Origin: Salvelinus alpinus
Lineage: Eukaryota; Chordata; Actinopteri; Salmoniformes; Salmonidae
Direction of reading: 5' to 3'
Assembly: GCF_045679555.1 (NCBI RefSeq)
Contig: NC_092094.1
Location: 19,615,905 to 19,679,904 of the forward strand
Length of the DNA stretch: 64,000 nt
In this document: positions 11,501-25,200 of the stretch, piece by piece
How positions within the stretch are numbered: position 1 is the stretch's first letter
Layout of the letters: each line of letters starts with the position of its first letter
The notes under the pieces: model-generated
Database searches by the model: none
What the model was told of the DNA's origin: nothing
Seen by the model: the letters and a program-made list of their open reading frames with translations, nothing else
Position numbers and translations under genes: made by a program

Positions 11501-14500
11501 ACATCAGACGGAGGAAGAGTCTCTTGTGATTCAAAGGGCTCAACATTCCCACTCTTAGCCCAATGCGGCACAGATTAAATTTGATGACTTTTGCTACTCC
11601 GAATCTTCCTGCACCGCAAGAAATGCAGATGCAGATGAGCTTCTTGATGTACATAAATTGGCTGAAAAGCCACAGTAACACACTGTTACATGCGGACCAC
11701 ACCACTCGCGCGTGCATGTTGATTTTGTCCACCCACACCAGACGCGATCAGGACACGCAGGTAGAAATATCAAAATGAGAACCAACTATATTAATTTGGG
11801 GACAGGTCGAAAAGCATTAAACATTTATGGCAATTTAGCTAGCTAGCTTGTGTTGCTAGCTAATTTGTATTGGGATATAAACATTGGGTTGTTATTTTAC
11901 CGATCAAGCAACTTTATGGACTAAATGTTAAAATCCTGTTGCTGCAGGATTATTTTGCTGTGACATTATAGGTCAAATTAAGATCCTACCCCGGTATAAT
12001 TCACAACCAGAGGCAGTGGATCAGGCAACCGTACCGGCAATAAAAATGCAGAGGTGTGCGCGAGTTTGGCGGTCCTTTAGAATCCATCATGTCGTCTTTG
12101 ATCCTGGAGTCTATTAGTGTAACACTCTGAGCCTCACCCCGTCTACCCCTCCCAGCTCCACTACTCACCTTCCACAGCTTTGACTCTCTCCTGCTCCTCT
12201 CTCTGACGCTCCTCCCGAAGCAGCATCTCCTCCTCTCGTTTCTGCTCTGCCAGCAGGGCCTGCCTGTCCATGTCCACATCCCTCTGTTTCTGCTGCTCCA
12301 CGTCAGCTATGGCCTGCAGCGTGTCCTGGACACACAGGAAACTATCAGTCCACTGGGTCTCACAGGAGACAGGACACACTAAGAACACCAAGAACCATCT
12401 ATACACAAACACACAGCTGGTCTCACCTCCTCCTCTTGGCTCATGCGTTTCTCAGAGAGCCGGTAAGAGCTGCGTACTGGGGTGGGGTCCAGCAGCCTCT
12501 GCTTCTGTTCATTCTCCTGGAGAGGCAAAATAATCAAGATTAAAACACAAATAAGTGGGTTCGTTATTCACACTTGTAAAAAAATAAATCACACGCAGTC
12601 GCATTTATCAAGTAACGCTTCCACGGGAGATAATACCCAAGCAGACCCTGGGGAATCCTCTGTGCTCTTCCAGCAGAGCTGTGAGGAGAGGGGGAGGGGT
12701 CACATGCCCTTGGGCGATTCAGGCTCTGTTTCTCCCCACCCCCTGACTACCCCAATTTAAACCCCACCCACCGCGCTACCCACCACCCAGGGGGTCTCTG
12801 ACTAACCAAACTCCTCCATGCTCCCTGTGACATTAATAATCAAACGTTACAATTACCACTAAAAGCGGAGTGGGGGTGGGCTGTTTCTCATGTGTGTGTG
12901 TGTGTGTGTTAATTTGCAAACAGATCGTAGCATAGCCACTTCATGAAAAAGTAAGTTACATTATTTTTTTGTTTCCCAAATCGTGTCCATGAGTATCAAA
13001 ATTGGTCGCAGAATACAACCTGTTAACATTTATACACAGACTACAACATCGAAGAAAAAAACTAGAGAAGGAAGCTGCAGTCAGAGCGGCGCCCTCTGGG
13101 CCAGGAAGTATCTATATCTATGTCAGGGAATTGGCTTGGTGCTTCCTGTCAGAGCCCATCAGATGACCGGGCCTGTGAACACCACCAGGGCTAACCCCTT
13201 CCCCCTTTTAGAGTTCTGCCTGCCACCAGCATGTGGACATGTTTGAGCAAGGCAGGTAGCTCCACTGGTGCTTATGGCTGCCGCCACCACAACTAGAGGG
13301 GGTGTCAAAGTGCTGAATGAGCTACAGCTCCCATCCCCCAGTCTTCTCTCTCTGCACCGCAGCACCAGCGTGTCCCGGGGCTCCTCTGTTCTGCATTACC
13401 CACAGCACTTAATCCCACACAGGAGATGGACAGCCTCTGGTGTCGCCACTTAAGTGGTCGACAATACTGCAGCGCATAGGGCCGTCAATCAAGAGGCTCC
13501 ATCCCACCTCAAGGTGAGCGCCTGCCTCCCGCCAGCGCCCCCACCAAATGGCTGTGATGGCCAGGGCTGTGGACGGGAACTGAAGGAATCCACGCCTGTG
13601 TGCGCTCACACACGCTACACATATACAACTCAGACGCCTGCTCTGTACTTCCAGAGCCTGCACCCGGTGGGAAGGGAATGTTCAGCAGCTTGAGAACTGT
13701 GAATATGTCCAGAAAGATACCAGCCAGGCATGCTGGCCGTGAAGAACAGGTCACCATCGGGTGATCATTAGAGAATGACCCCATGCCGACAGAATGGCCA
13801 AAGGGCTTTAGACCGTCACAGACGGGCAGGCTGTGTTGGGTTTCTATAGCAACAGGGCCAGTATGTGTTATCAGACAAGAGGACACTAGGAAATGGTGGG
13901 CTAGGGATAGCAGCCACCACCAATCCGAATGTGCTCGTCTCGCAACAGATATACTGTCTAACTACGTATACTCAAAGATAAATGAGTATGCAATGTCTTA
14001 AAAGGGCAGCATTTGAACAGTTAAAACATGGCGTCAATCTCCCAAGGCGAGTCTCATTCCCCAGAAGAAAAACTAGTGATAAATGAGCGTCCTCGGCCCC
14101 GACTGTCACGCCAGCAGCAGCTGCACACAGGGCAACTGGTCCACAGTGAGAGACAGACATGCTTTGGGCCCAAGGCTCTGTAGGGTTTGGAAGCTGGTGT
14201 TCTGGGCAAGCAGAGACCAGTCCGCCTCCACACCTTTAGGTACATCACACAGCCTCCCTCCCAGCCTCCACTTCCCAACGCCTCCTGGAGTCAATGTCTG
14301 AATGAAGAGTGAGGAGAGAAGAGAGCTGTCTGACCTTGAGCTCGATCATGCTGCTGATCTCAGGGAGGAAGTTCTGGCTGATGATGCGGTAGAGGTGGCG
14401 GTCCTGGGGGGACGTTTTGTCCTTGATGCTCTCAGCCAGACTGGCCCACTGCTCCTCTGTGTCACACACCAGGGACCAGGCGCCACGCTCACGGTCTGGA

Positions 14501-17500
14501 CGGACAGACACATCATGGTCAACATGAGTCCCCAATCGTCAGCATCAATATACATCACTAGAAGTCAATCTAAACAGACCATGTTTGATAGCTTTGTCTT
14601 TTTGCTCACCTGTGCCTGAGTGCAGACCTTCCAGTCCATTCTCCTTCTTCACTTCGATCTCCACCTCACTGAAACAAAAGGACAGCCCGTTCAGTATTTA
14701 CCATGCACTCCAAAGCATTGCATGAACAAGGACTGGGGAACAAAGCTGGTGAAAATATTTATTTCTCTGGAGACATTTTGTTTGAGAGCGGACAGAATGT
14801 GAGACCACAAAGGAGAGACCCTGCTGCTGGTCACCTTAGCTGGATCTCCTCCACTTTCTTCTTTGGTGGTCTTCCTCTTTTCCTCTTCTCTGTTGGTTTG
14901 ATCACAAGGGCTTCACTGTGGAGGAACAACACCATGAAAAACAAATATCCGCCCACACTTTAAATTACACAGGCCTTTTACCTGGGTAGCTATTACCGGG
15001 GTGACCCGTGTAATTAACCTCTAACAGGCTAGCAAGTACATGTAGTTACGGAGAATAACTAACTATGTTGGTGCCTACTTTGTCCTTCCTTAGAAAACAT
15101 GATTTGCAGTAGGAAGTGCTACTGTTTACATAGGTCATTTCTTTACAAAAACCAGAGCGCATATATAAATGCACACACACACAGTAAAGTATCAGAGAAT
15201 CCAAAAAATAAAAAACATGGTTATATACACTAGCATTGTGTTCACATACTGCGACCTCTATTGGTGAATTATGGGCAAGCAAAACCATCCAACGTCTACA
15301 ACTGATGTCCTGTGGTGCAACCCTCTTACCGGACGTGCTCTGCTTTCCTCTTGACCGGCTCCTCTTTGTACATGCGGGTACCATAGAAGTACCAGTAGAG
15401 GGTACCGTTCCCATCTTGACCCAACGGCTCCACGCGCAGGCTGTCCGCATCCAAGCCCTGGGATCAAACATTGCATGGATTAATAATGTACAGTACCAGT
15501 CAACAGTTTGGACAAACCTACTCATTCAAGGGTTTTTCTTTATTTTTTCTTCCTATTTTTTAATAGGGAAGACAACAAAACTAAGAAATAACACGTATGG
15601 AATCATGTAGTAACCAAAAGAAAAGTTAAACAAATCAAATATATTTTATATTTGAGTTTCTTCCAAGTTGCCACCCTTTGCCTTGATGACAGCTTTGCAC
15701 ACTCTTGGCATTCTCAACCAGCTTCATGAGGAATGCTTTCCACATATGCTGAGCACTTGTTGGCTGCTTTTCCTTCACTTTGCAGTCCAAATCATCCCAA
15801 ACCATCTCAATTGGGTTGAGGTCGGGTGATTGTGGAGGCCAGGTCATCTGATGCAGCACTCCATCACTCTCCTTCTTGGTCAAATAGCACTTACACAGCC
15901 TGGAGGTGTGTTTTGGGTCATTGTCATGTTTAAAAACAAATGATAGTCCCAACTAAGCCCAAACCAGATGGGATGGCGTATCGCTGCAGAATGCTGTGGT
16001 AGTCATGCCTGTTAAAACCTTTACTTAATATCCATCCCGGATCCGGGATCCTCCTCATCAAAAAAGCTGACTAGCATAGCCTAGCCTAACGGGACAGGGA
16101 TATCATATAATATAATTTTCATGAAATCACAAGTCCAATACAGCAAATGAAAGATAAACATCTTGTGAATCCAACCATCATTTTTAAAATGTTTTACAGC
16201 GAAAACACAATATGTATTTCTATTAGCTAACCACAATAGCCAAACACACAACCGCATATTTTCACCATGTTTCCACCGCATAGGTAGCTTTCACAAAACC
16301 GACAAAATAGAGATATAATTAGTCACTAACCAAGAAACAACTTCATCAGATGACAGTCTTATAACATGTTATACAATACATTTATGTTTTGTTCGAAAAA
16401 TGTGCATATTTGAGGTATAAATCATAGTTTTACATTGCAGCTACCATCACAAATAGCACCGAAGCAGCCAGAATAATTACAGAGAGCAACGTGAAATACA
16501 TAAATACTCATCATAAAACATTTATGAAAAATACATGGTGTACAGCAAATGAAAGATAAACATCTTGTGAATCCAGACAATATTTCCGATTTTTTAAGTG
16601 TTTTACAGCGAAAACACAATGTAGAATTATATTAGCTTACCACAATAGCCAAACACACAAACACATTTATTCACCGCAACGGTAGCTTTCGCAAAAACCA
16701 GCAAAATATATAAAATTAATCACTAACCTTTGGACAACTTCATCAGATGACAGTCTAATAACATCATGTTATACAATACACGTATGTTTTGTTAGAAAAT
16801 GTGCATATTTAGCGCTGCAATCGTGGTTATACATTGTGAATATGTAGCAACATTTTCCCAGAATATCCTGAGATATTTTGGACACTCACCTAATCTGACC
16901 AAAGAACTCATCATAAACTTTACATAAAAATACTTGTGGTATGGCAAATGAAAGATACACTGGTTCTTAATGCAACCGCTGTGTTAGATTTTTAAAAAGA
17001 ACTTTACCATAACATACAGCTTGCTTATTGTGAGACAGCACTCACCAACACGGCGGAGAATAGGAGTCAATATTTTACACAGAAATACGAAATAACATCA
17101 TACATTTTTTCTTACTTTTGCTGATCTTCCATCAGAATGTTGTACAAGGAGTCCTTGGTCCAGAATAAATCGTTGTTTTGTTTTAGAATGTCCATTTCTT
17201 CTGTCGAATTCGCGCCACAATGCTAGCCAAGGTTACTAACATTCCCATCCTCTCTTGGCGCAAAGAACGGAAAACTCCAAAAGTCCAAATAAACGTTGAA
17301 TAAACTGATAAAACTCTGTTGAAAAAAACCTACTTTATGATGTTATTATCAAATGTATCAAATAAAATCAGAGCCGGAGATATTCGCCGTGTATACCGAC
17401 CGCTTTTCAGAAGACAATGTGGAGCTCCTTCGCGCGCCTTGGAAAACTGACAAAATGGCTGACCTGTCACTCCAAAAGCTCTTGTTCGACCTCAGATCAA

Positions 17501-19174
17501 GCTAGACACCACATTCCACCTTCCACTGCCTGTTGACATCTAGTGGAAGGCGTATGAAGTGCATGCATATCAATAAATATAAGGCAATTGAATAGGCAGG
17601 CCCTGAAACAGAGCCTCTTTTTCAGATTTTTCACTTCCTGTATGGAAGTTTGCTGCAAAATGAGTTCTGTTTTACTCACAGATATAATTCAAATAGTTTT
17701 AGAAACTTGAGTGTTTTCTATCCAATAGTAATAATAATATGCATATTGTATGATCTAGAATAGAGTACGAGGCCGTTTAAATTGGGCACGATTTTTTCCA
17801 AAGTGAAAACAGCACCCCCCTATTGACAAGAAGTTTTTAAGCGTGCCTTGAATTCTAAATAAAATCACTGGCAGTGTCAGATCATCAATTCACATACTCT
17901 GCGTCTCACAAAAACACAGCAGTTGGAACCAAAAATCTCAAATTTGGACTCATCAGACCAAAGGACAGATTTCCACCGGTCTAATTGCTCGTGTTTCTTA
18001 GGACAAGCAAGTCTCTTCTTCTTATTGGTGTCCTTAAGTGGTTTCTTTGCAGCAATTCGACCATGAAGGCCTGATTCACACAGTCTCCTCTGAACAGGAG
18101 GCGGCAGGTAGCCTAGTGGTTAGAGCGTTGGTCCAGTAACCGAAAGGTTGCTAGATCGAATCATCGAGCTGACAAGGTAAAACTTTGTCGTTCTGCCCCT
18201 GAACAAGGCAGTTCACACACTGTTCCTAGGCCATCATTGTAAATAAGAATTTGTTCTTAACTGACTAGTAAAATAAAAAAGCTTAAATAAAATAAAACAT
18301 TAAAAAAAACTGTTGATGTTGAGATGTGTCTTACTTGAACTCTGTCAAGCATTTATCTGGGCTGGTAACTAATAAACATATCCTCTGCAGCAGAGGTAAC
18401 TCTGGGTCTTCCTTTCCTGTGGCGGTCCTCATGAGAGCCCGTTTCATCATAGCGCTTGATTGTTTTTGCGACTGCACTTAAAAAAAGTTATTGAAATTTT
18501 CCGCATCGACTGACCTTCATGTGTTAAAGTAATGATGTACTGTCGTTTCTCTTTGCTATTTGAGCTGTTCTTGCCATAATATGGACTTGGTCTTTTACCA
18601 GATAGGGCTATCTTCTGTATACCACCCCTACCTTGTCACAACACAACTGATTGGCTCAAACGCATTAAGAGGGAAAGAAATTCCACAAATTAACTTTTAG
18701 CAAGGCACACCTGTTAATTGAAATACATTCCAGGTGACTACCTCATAAAGCTGGTTGAGAGAATGCCAACAGTGTGCAAAGCTGTCATCAAGGCAAAGGG
18801 TGGCTACTTTGAAGAATCTTAAATATATTTTGATTTATTTAACACTTTTGGTTACTACATGATTCCATATGTGTTATTTCATAGATTTGACATCTTCACT
18901 ATTATTCTACAATGTGGAAAATAGTAAAAATAAAGAAAAACCCTGGAATGAGTAGGTGTGTCCAAACGTATGACTGGTACTGTATATAATTCACTTCATC
19001 AGGTTAGATAGCACTTCTTCAGCCAGTCACCATAAATGGTGTCACAATAATTCACCATAACTACAGCTTACAAAAAATGTGTTTATACAGTTTTTTTTGG
19101 TAACTGTTTTCCCCATGCTAACTCTGAAACGGTCATAACAGGAGTTAAAACAGGTGCAGACTTACGGTAACCGG

Positions 19175-19208
<34 letters not shown>

Positions 19209-22200
19209 ATAGTACCTTGAGCAGGTCGAAGACATCGGCAGCGTCCAGGCGGTAGTCACACAGCCTGTGCAGCAGTTCCACCTGCGTGCGTGGGGCCAGC
19301 TCCTCAAAGGGCCCCTGGCGCAGCGGGTTAGGCTTCCCCTCCTCCAACTCCCAGCGGTAGTTGATGATGTCGTCCAGGTAATCGCTGAATGCCTGGGGGC
19401 TGAAGGGGAGAGGAGTGATTAGTCCCATATGTTTTCCCACACCTAGTAAAGCGTCGCCATTAATCGCTGAGACAATGTCATGCTTGTATGACAATACAAT
19501 AGTAAGGAGGGCTGGGTATTAACAAAACAATATTGAGATCTGCAGTGAATTTGGTTGGAGCAAACTAGTCAAGGGTTCCTATACAACATTGGATAATTTT
19601 GTTGTTTCTAACCCATTCATGTCACATACTCAATCTCTTCAACTAGAAGTCGTTCATTCTCAAACGCCTACTGTTCTTATAGTGTCAAAAGGTCAAAACT
19701 TGGAACATGTGCTTTGTATTGATACCAATCTAGGCAATTAAAAGGAATGCTTGATTGGGCGATGGTTGGACAGAAATTACAACACAATAATCCCCCTAAT
19801 ATAAAGACCTTCAAAAGAGACCATTGGGATCTGACAATAGCAGCACCATTACTCACTCACTTCCAAATCCTTGTCCTTAAAATTAAGAAAAGCAGGCTGT
19901 CCATTGTGATAGTCATTAAATAAATCAAGCTGCCATACCGTAGTAGTTCGAGGAAAAAGGAATGCAAAAAGAAAGCCATTTTGTTTGCATTTGAGTGGGT
20001 TTGTATTAGTGATGCACCGATATCGATATCCTATATTTTCCTTGTCAAAAAACCCCCGATACCGATAACTGATATTAAAAATTTTAGCGGCCTTTTAAGC
20101 ATTCTAGTACAGTTAAATAGTTAACACACACGCAGCGGTCTCAGTGCAAGAGGCATCACCACAGTCCCTGGTTCGAATCCAGGCTGTATCACATCCGGCC
20201 GTGATTGGGAATTCCATAGGGCGGCGCACAATTGGCCCAGGACGTCATTGTAAATATGATTTTGCTCTTAATTGACGTGCCTAGTTAAAGGTTACACACA
20301 CCAAAAAAGTTATTGTTGGCAGTTACGTATGTTCCCATTACCAGTAAAACATAATCAAAACCTATTTCTATCACTTACTTGCTGTGCTGTTTCGTTGTTC
20401 ATTTGTTCAGTCGTTTCATTCTCAACCAGGATTTCATCATACATATCAAGCAGTGAAGTTTCAGTCCGTGGCCACTCTTCCTCAGTGCGCACTGTCAATG
20501 TGTCTGTCACTGTTTCCATCTTGTCCAGCTGTGTATGTAACATTTCACAAAAACCCTGTTTCTTGTCTGCATCGAAGTAGCGGTCCTTGTACATAGTGTT
20601 GAGCATGGTGGCGACACAGCAAAGAGAAAATGCCACCGAATCGCTTGTTCACAGCCTGTGTGGGCAGTTTTGTTGCAGGGGCAAACTGTCAAGGGCAACT
20701 GTTTCATTCACCAATGTGGGCCAGTAAAAACACCCACCTCGTCGGGTAAAGGGGCCATCTTTACTCCATAGAAACTAGTCAGCACTAACATCACACAAAG
20801 TCAGAATGGGCATGCGCACTCCACTGTTATGTGACAGAATCGGTGGCGTTAAAATTAGGAATTAGAATACAAATACTACACTAAACAAAAATATAAAACG
20901 CAACATGTAAAGTGTTTGTACCATGTTTCATGAGCTGGAAAAAAAGATCCCAGAAATTTTCCATACGCACATAAAGCTTCTCAAATTCTGTGCACATTTG
21001 ATTACATCCCTGTCAGTTTTGTTGAGCAGGCGTTTCAATGCCATAACAGAGAGTATCACATCTGCTGCAGGCACAGTTGATGAGCTGATTTCTCGAGCCA
21101 GTTGTTTGAATGGAGCTATCATGTTCATGTTTCCAAGTTTCAAACATGTTCGCAAATGCCATTGAAATTGCAGCAGCGGCATTTTAACCAGCATATTCAT
21201 GAGCATGTAATACGACTTTCCTCAGTGCGAAATCCTCGACGACCCACTGTGCTGTCAGACTCAGCATGCTCATGGGGCTGATATCGCTGGTCCAAATGTC
21301 AGTCGTGAAGCTAATAGCAGTGACGCTATTACTGTGTAACTCCAGTAGTGCAACATCTGAAAAAAAGTGCCCCCCCCCAAAAAAAAAAAGTGTACTGGTG
21401 CTCAACCAGTCGGCGAAAGCCAACATCACCCATGATAGAGAACAGTTGATTGTCAAGGGCTATGAATTCCATTATCTTGCCGTTAATGGATTTCGCCTTC
21501 GAGTTGTCTCGCTGAAATGATCTTACTCATTCAAATGACTGCTCAACTTGTTGACTGCTTGATCCATACAGCAGACATTGTGGGCTAGGTTAGGAACGCT
21601 GTTTTGCACGTGTAGCGCAACATTTTACGTAGCGTCATTACGTCATGTACCTGCATTATATACAAAGATGTTCTCATCTGTGTTATATAGGTATGCACGT
21701 CAGTTTTGACATCGGTTTTGCACATCGCCGTTAAACTAGATATCGGGCCGATACCGATGTTGGCATTTTCAGCTAATATCGTCCGATTTCAATATGTTCA
21801 CTGATATATCGGTGGATCCCTAGTTTGTATCACTGTTCTAAGTTGGATGCTGGTAAATAAAATGTTGGTTCTGGGTCAGATCTGTCTGAATAATCTGGAA
21901 CCCTTCGGATCCCGCTCAGTTGCATAGAAACAAGGAGTCAGGGCAGGGCTGAGTGCCAACGCAACAAGAGAAAATGAGAAAGAAAATAGCTTATCTTGAA
22001 AGAGCAGTGTGCACTTTCAGACAGCTGCAGCCCCCCCTCCCCCATCCTCTGCTAAAAACACCACCACCCCCCTCTCCAGCTCCGCCGGAGCATTTAACGA
22101 GTGCGGATGAAAAGGGCAGTTCTGTGAAAGGCCAGAACCAAGCAGCCACCCCCGAGATGCCAGTGGCTGTCCAGCCCAATAAGGCCAGCCCGGGTGCGGA

Positions 22201-25200
22201 AACTGGATCAGTCCTAACCTCTCTCCCCAGTCACAGGCAGACTGGTGCCTGGCCCGGTAGTGCTGATGGAGCAAGAGCAGGGGGCTCACTTATCAACAGT
22301 GAGTAAATGTCTTACTAAATTCTGGTGTACGTGGAGATTCTAGGATGTGCATGCGCCACAAATTATTGGGATTTATCAAACTGTAACACGCAACATATAC
22401 GCATGTTTTCATTGATAAATCAGAGCCATATTATATTTGTTCAGTAGTGAACAAGAGCTACAACCCCATCTGGAAAACACCCTCCATTCACCTTTTATGG
22501 TAACAAAAACACCCTCATTTTCTGTATGATTTGGAAATGTTGGAACTGGGCCATGATAGTTCCTAAAAGACAGTGCCATGGCAAGTTTTATCAACATTTC
22601 TGTACAGGTGTGGGCAGAATGGTACAGTGACCCCCCCCCCAAAAAAAATGCATGCGGCCTAGCGAGTGCCAGACACTGGCCGCGCATTCTTACAAGACTG
22701 ATTGTACTTTCGAACAATTTAAAAGTAAATGCTACAGCCCACACATCTATGCAAAGGACAAAGTGTTTGTTCAATATTTTGTTTCTCAATACATGATTGT
22801 GTTTCTATTAGCTTACCATTACTACAATTTGAGCAAACACCTCAAAAAAACAATAATCCTATTTGCTTGCAATACAGTTGATCAACCTTCTAGAAGTTGG
22901 TTGCAAGACACATGGCTTGAAAGTAGCGTGAAAATAAGCACTCTCATCAAGCTCAGAATTTGAATACCAACCTTTGCGAAAAAACTGGCACATTCAAAGG
23001 TTTTGAGTATTTTTTGTGTGCACACACCTTTGATCAATGAGGCCCCAGAAGAGGTGGTGGTAATGGGTGGAGGCCCCTTTTGGACTAGAACATTCATTTT
23101 ACTTTCCTGTGCTCTTCCCACTCCCTATCTCACACTTACTCATCAAATGAACTGTCCCCCACCAGGGAAAAATCCTCCTAAACCTAGCTTCCTTTGTGAG
23201 AACTCTCACTCAGTTGCAAAGGCTGATTTCAACACAAGTGTTCACATTCTGATGTGCTCACTACTAACAGGGTTTGTGACTCAAACTTCCTGTGGCCCAT
23301 ACGGGCCCCTGGATGTTGTCACCAAGATGGGGAAGATAACAGACCAACGTTGCGTTACAAGAAAGGTAAATGCTGCTGTGTGCTAGTGAGCGAAAAAGGT
23401 AGACCTAGTCAATATTAAACTAATAAAAATTAAATAAAGGATGTGGGAAGGCTGGGGGTACTACTTACGTGATGTCTGTGCGCTGGTAGCATCCTTGCAG
23501 CAGTGAGACGAGGAGGTCAGCCAGAAAGTCTATGTCCTGCTTCTGTAGCGCATCTTCCAGCTCCTACCACACAGACACACACAGCAGGGAGAAGAGGTCA
23601 GCCAATGAGTTATATGGAGATCCTCTTTTTAAGGTACTCAAAAATATTTGTTTTAAAGTCCGCATATAACATTTTATGGTTGGTATTAGTCACAGATCGG
23701 CACGAAAAGAAAAAAAAGCTGTGTGATTCCAAAGTGATACGGATGCCCTGGAGTAAAACGGTAGGAGGTGATGAGAATTTAGGGTTTACAAGACACAGTT
23801 TGACATTTTCAATGAAACAGGAGCTCTCGTGGCAAAACTTCGTTGAAGTGTGGATATTGGAACTAGTAAACTGTCAGAGCCATAGGGGACCAGAATCAGG
23901 CAGTATTTCACCTCGAGTCGAACACGCTTGATCATGACAAACAACCATACTAGATAGGCTGTGTGTAGGGACCGGTTAGTGTGATTGAGTTGCTGTGGGG
24001 AGGGGGGACTAGCTCACATGTTCTCAGAGGAGTCCTTTCTGCCAGCGGTTGGAGACGAGGTTCAAGTTCGACCCTGGACCGTCTCCTGCCTGGCATTGTG
24101 TGGCCACCATTGAGGGTTTATGAAGCGGCAGTAACCAGGAGAGCAAACTCTAAAGGCCTTGAGAGAACCAAGGAGAGACGGCAGCAGGAGCCTAAGGCCA
24201 CCGCAAAGACAGACCCCCCTCTCCTCCACTGTTACCCAGCATGCTTGCTCTCTGCCCGGGATACCCAAAGGCCCTCAGCTACAGAGCAGAGGCAAGGGAG
24301 GCTGAGGGCAAAAAACACTAATGCAAATTGCTCTATCAGCCAAGTGTCCATTTTACTTAACCTTTCTTCCCACTTTCCCAGGATGCAAAGCGACCCTTCA
24401 GCATTGGCTATTCCCCTTAAAAAGTAATCCGCCTGCAGCTGACTGCCCCCCACCACTCCCTTCTGTCTCCATCTACAGAACTCACTTCTAAATTCTCTGC
24501 ATAAAACACATTTCCCCTCCACCAACAAACCTCCCCAAAGAAAAAGCATGGTGACAGTCCAGAATTAACTGAAGGGTGAGGAGGCCCATTTCATTGTGCA
24601 GCCACAGCCTGCAGATTGCTGCCTCTCTCTAGATAAAACCGTCTGAGTGCTGGGGTCACTGGGGGGTCAGCCTCCACACCTCCTGGCTGTGGAGAAGCAA
24701 GGAAGCTAGGAGTCAACAGTCAGCAGGATGGAAAACAGGGGGGAGAGAGAGTGGTTTAAAAACAGGATAAAATTGATGTTTCTGCTTTGGGGTAAAATAA
24801 ATAAATAAATAATCTGATAGCTACTCAGGACTGGTTGGTGGTGCAATAGAAACATGCCAGAGCTGGCTGGGCTGATTCTTTATCGCCAAGTCCTATTATT
24901 AAAAAAAGCAGAGTTCATTAAGCTGCTTGAGCACATTTCAATGACCAATTTAAAAACCTATTGATCATGGTGGAAAATTAAACAGATTCTAATGGAGCTA
25001 AAGAATAATTCAATATGAAGAGCCTGGGAGGAGGGAAGCTCACAACCCTGGGAGGGCCTGGAACTTGGGTGCCAGAAACCACAATAACATACACTAGGGT
25101 CAAAAGTTTTAGAACACCTACACATTACGTGTTTCTTTATTTTTACTATTTTCTACATTGTAGAATAAAGTGAAGACATCAAAACTATGAAATAACACAT

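Larger units (their letters stand above)
15491..18982. mobile_element. Tc1-like transposon with two nested insertions (cecr2 intron 3)
   Basis: Inverted ends CAGTACCAGTCAACAGTTTG (left) and, read from the right, CAGTACCAGTCATACGTTTG are flanked by TA (15489-15490, 18983-18984). The transposase runs on the minus strand. Its C-terminal part is at 15635-15952, with NDPKHTS and [12 protein letters not shown] of the DDE catalytic domain. The N-terminal part lies at ~17850-18780, in pieces. It is split by a TTAA-flanked element (16016-17836) and a SINE (18101-18300), so it cannot encode an active protein. Confidence 0.85.
20007..21822 (-). mobile_element. hAT transposon with decayed transposase (cecr2 intron 2)
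   Basis: The ends are TAGTGATGCACCGATAT and, from the right, TAGGGATCCACCGATAT. They are flanked by a perfect 8-bp duplication GTTTGTAT (19999-20006, 21823-21830). Minus-strand pieces read as a hAT (ZBED-type) transposase: [20 protein letters not shown] at ~21184-21456, and further pieces at 20928-21206 and 20355-20636. The frames are disconnected and the N-terminal BED finger is not evident, so it is inactive. A SINE and a Tc1 end fragment sit inside. Confidence 0.85.

Noticed and set aside
20130..20292. Possible tRNA gene (GGTTCGAATCC box)
   Set aside because: The B-box belongs to a SINE head; no cloverleaf or clean 3' end, and the SINE tail follows.
21953..22306. 117-codon Pro-rich plus-strand frame in cecr2 intron 2
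   Set aside because: Low-complexity composition, no recognisable domain, no splice signals; likely chance.
23981..24427. 148-codon plus-strand frame in cecr2 intron 1
   Set aside because: No homology or coding pattern that I can recognise; length is within chance in repeat-free GC-neutral sequence.
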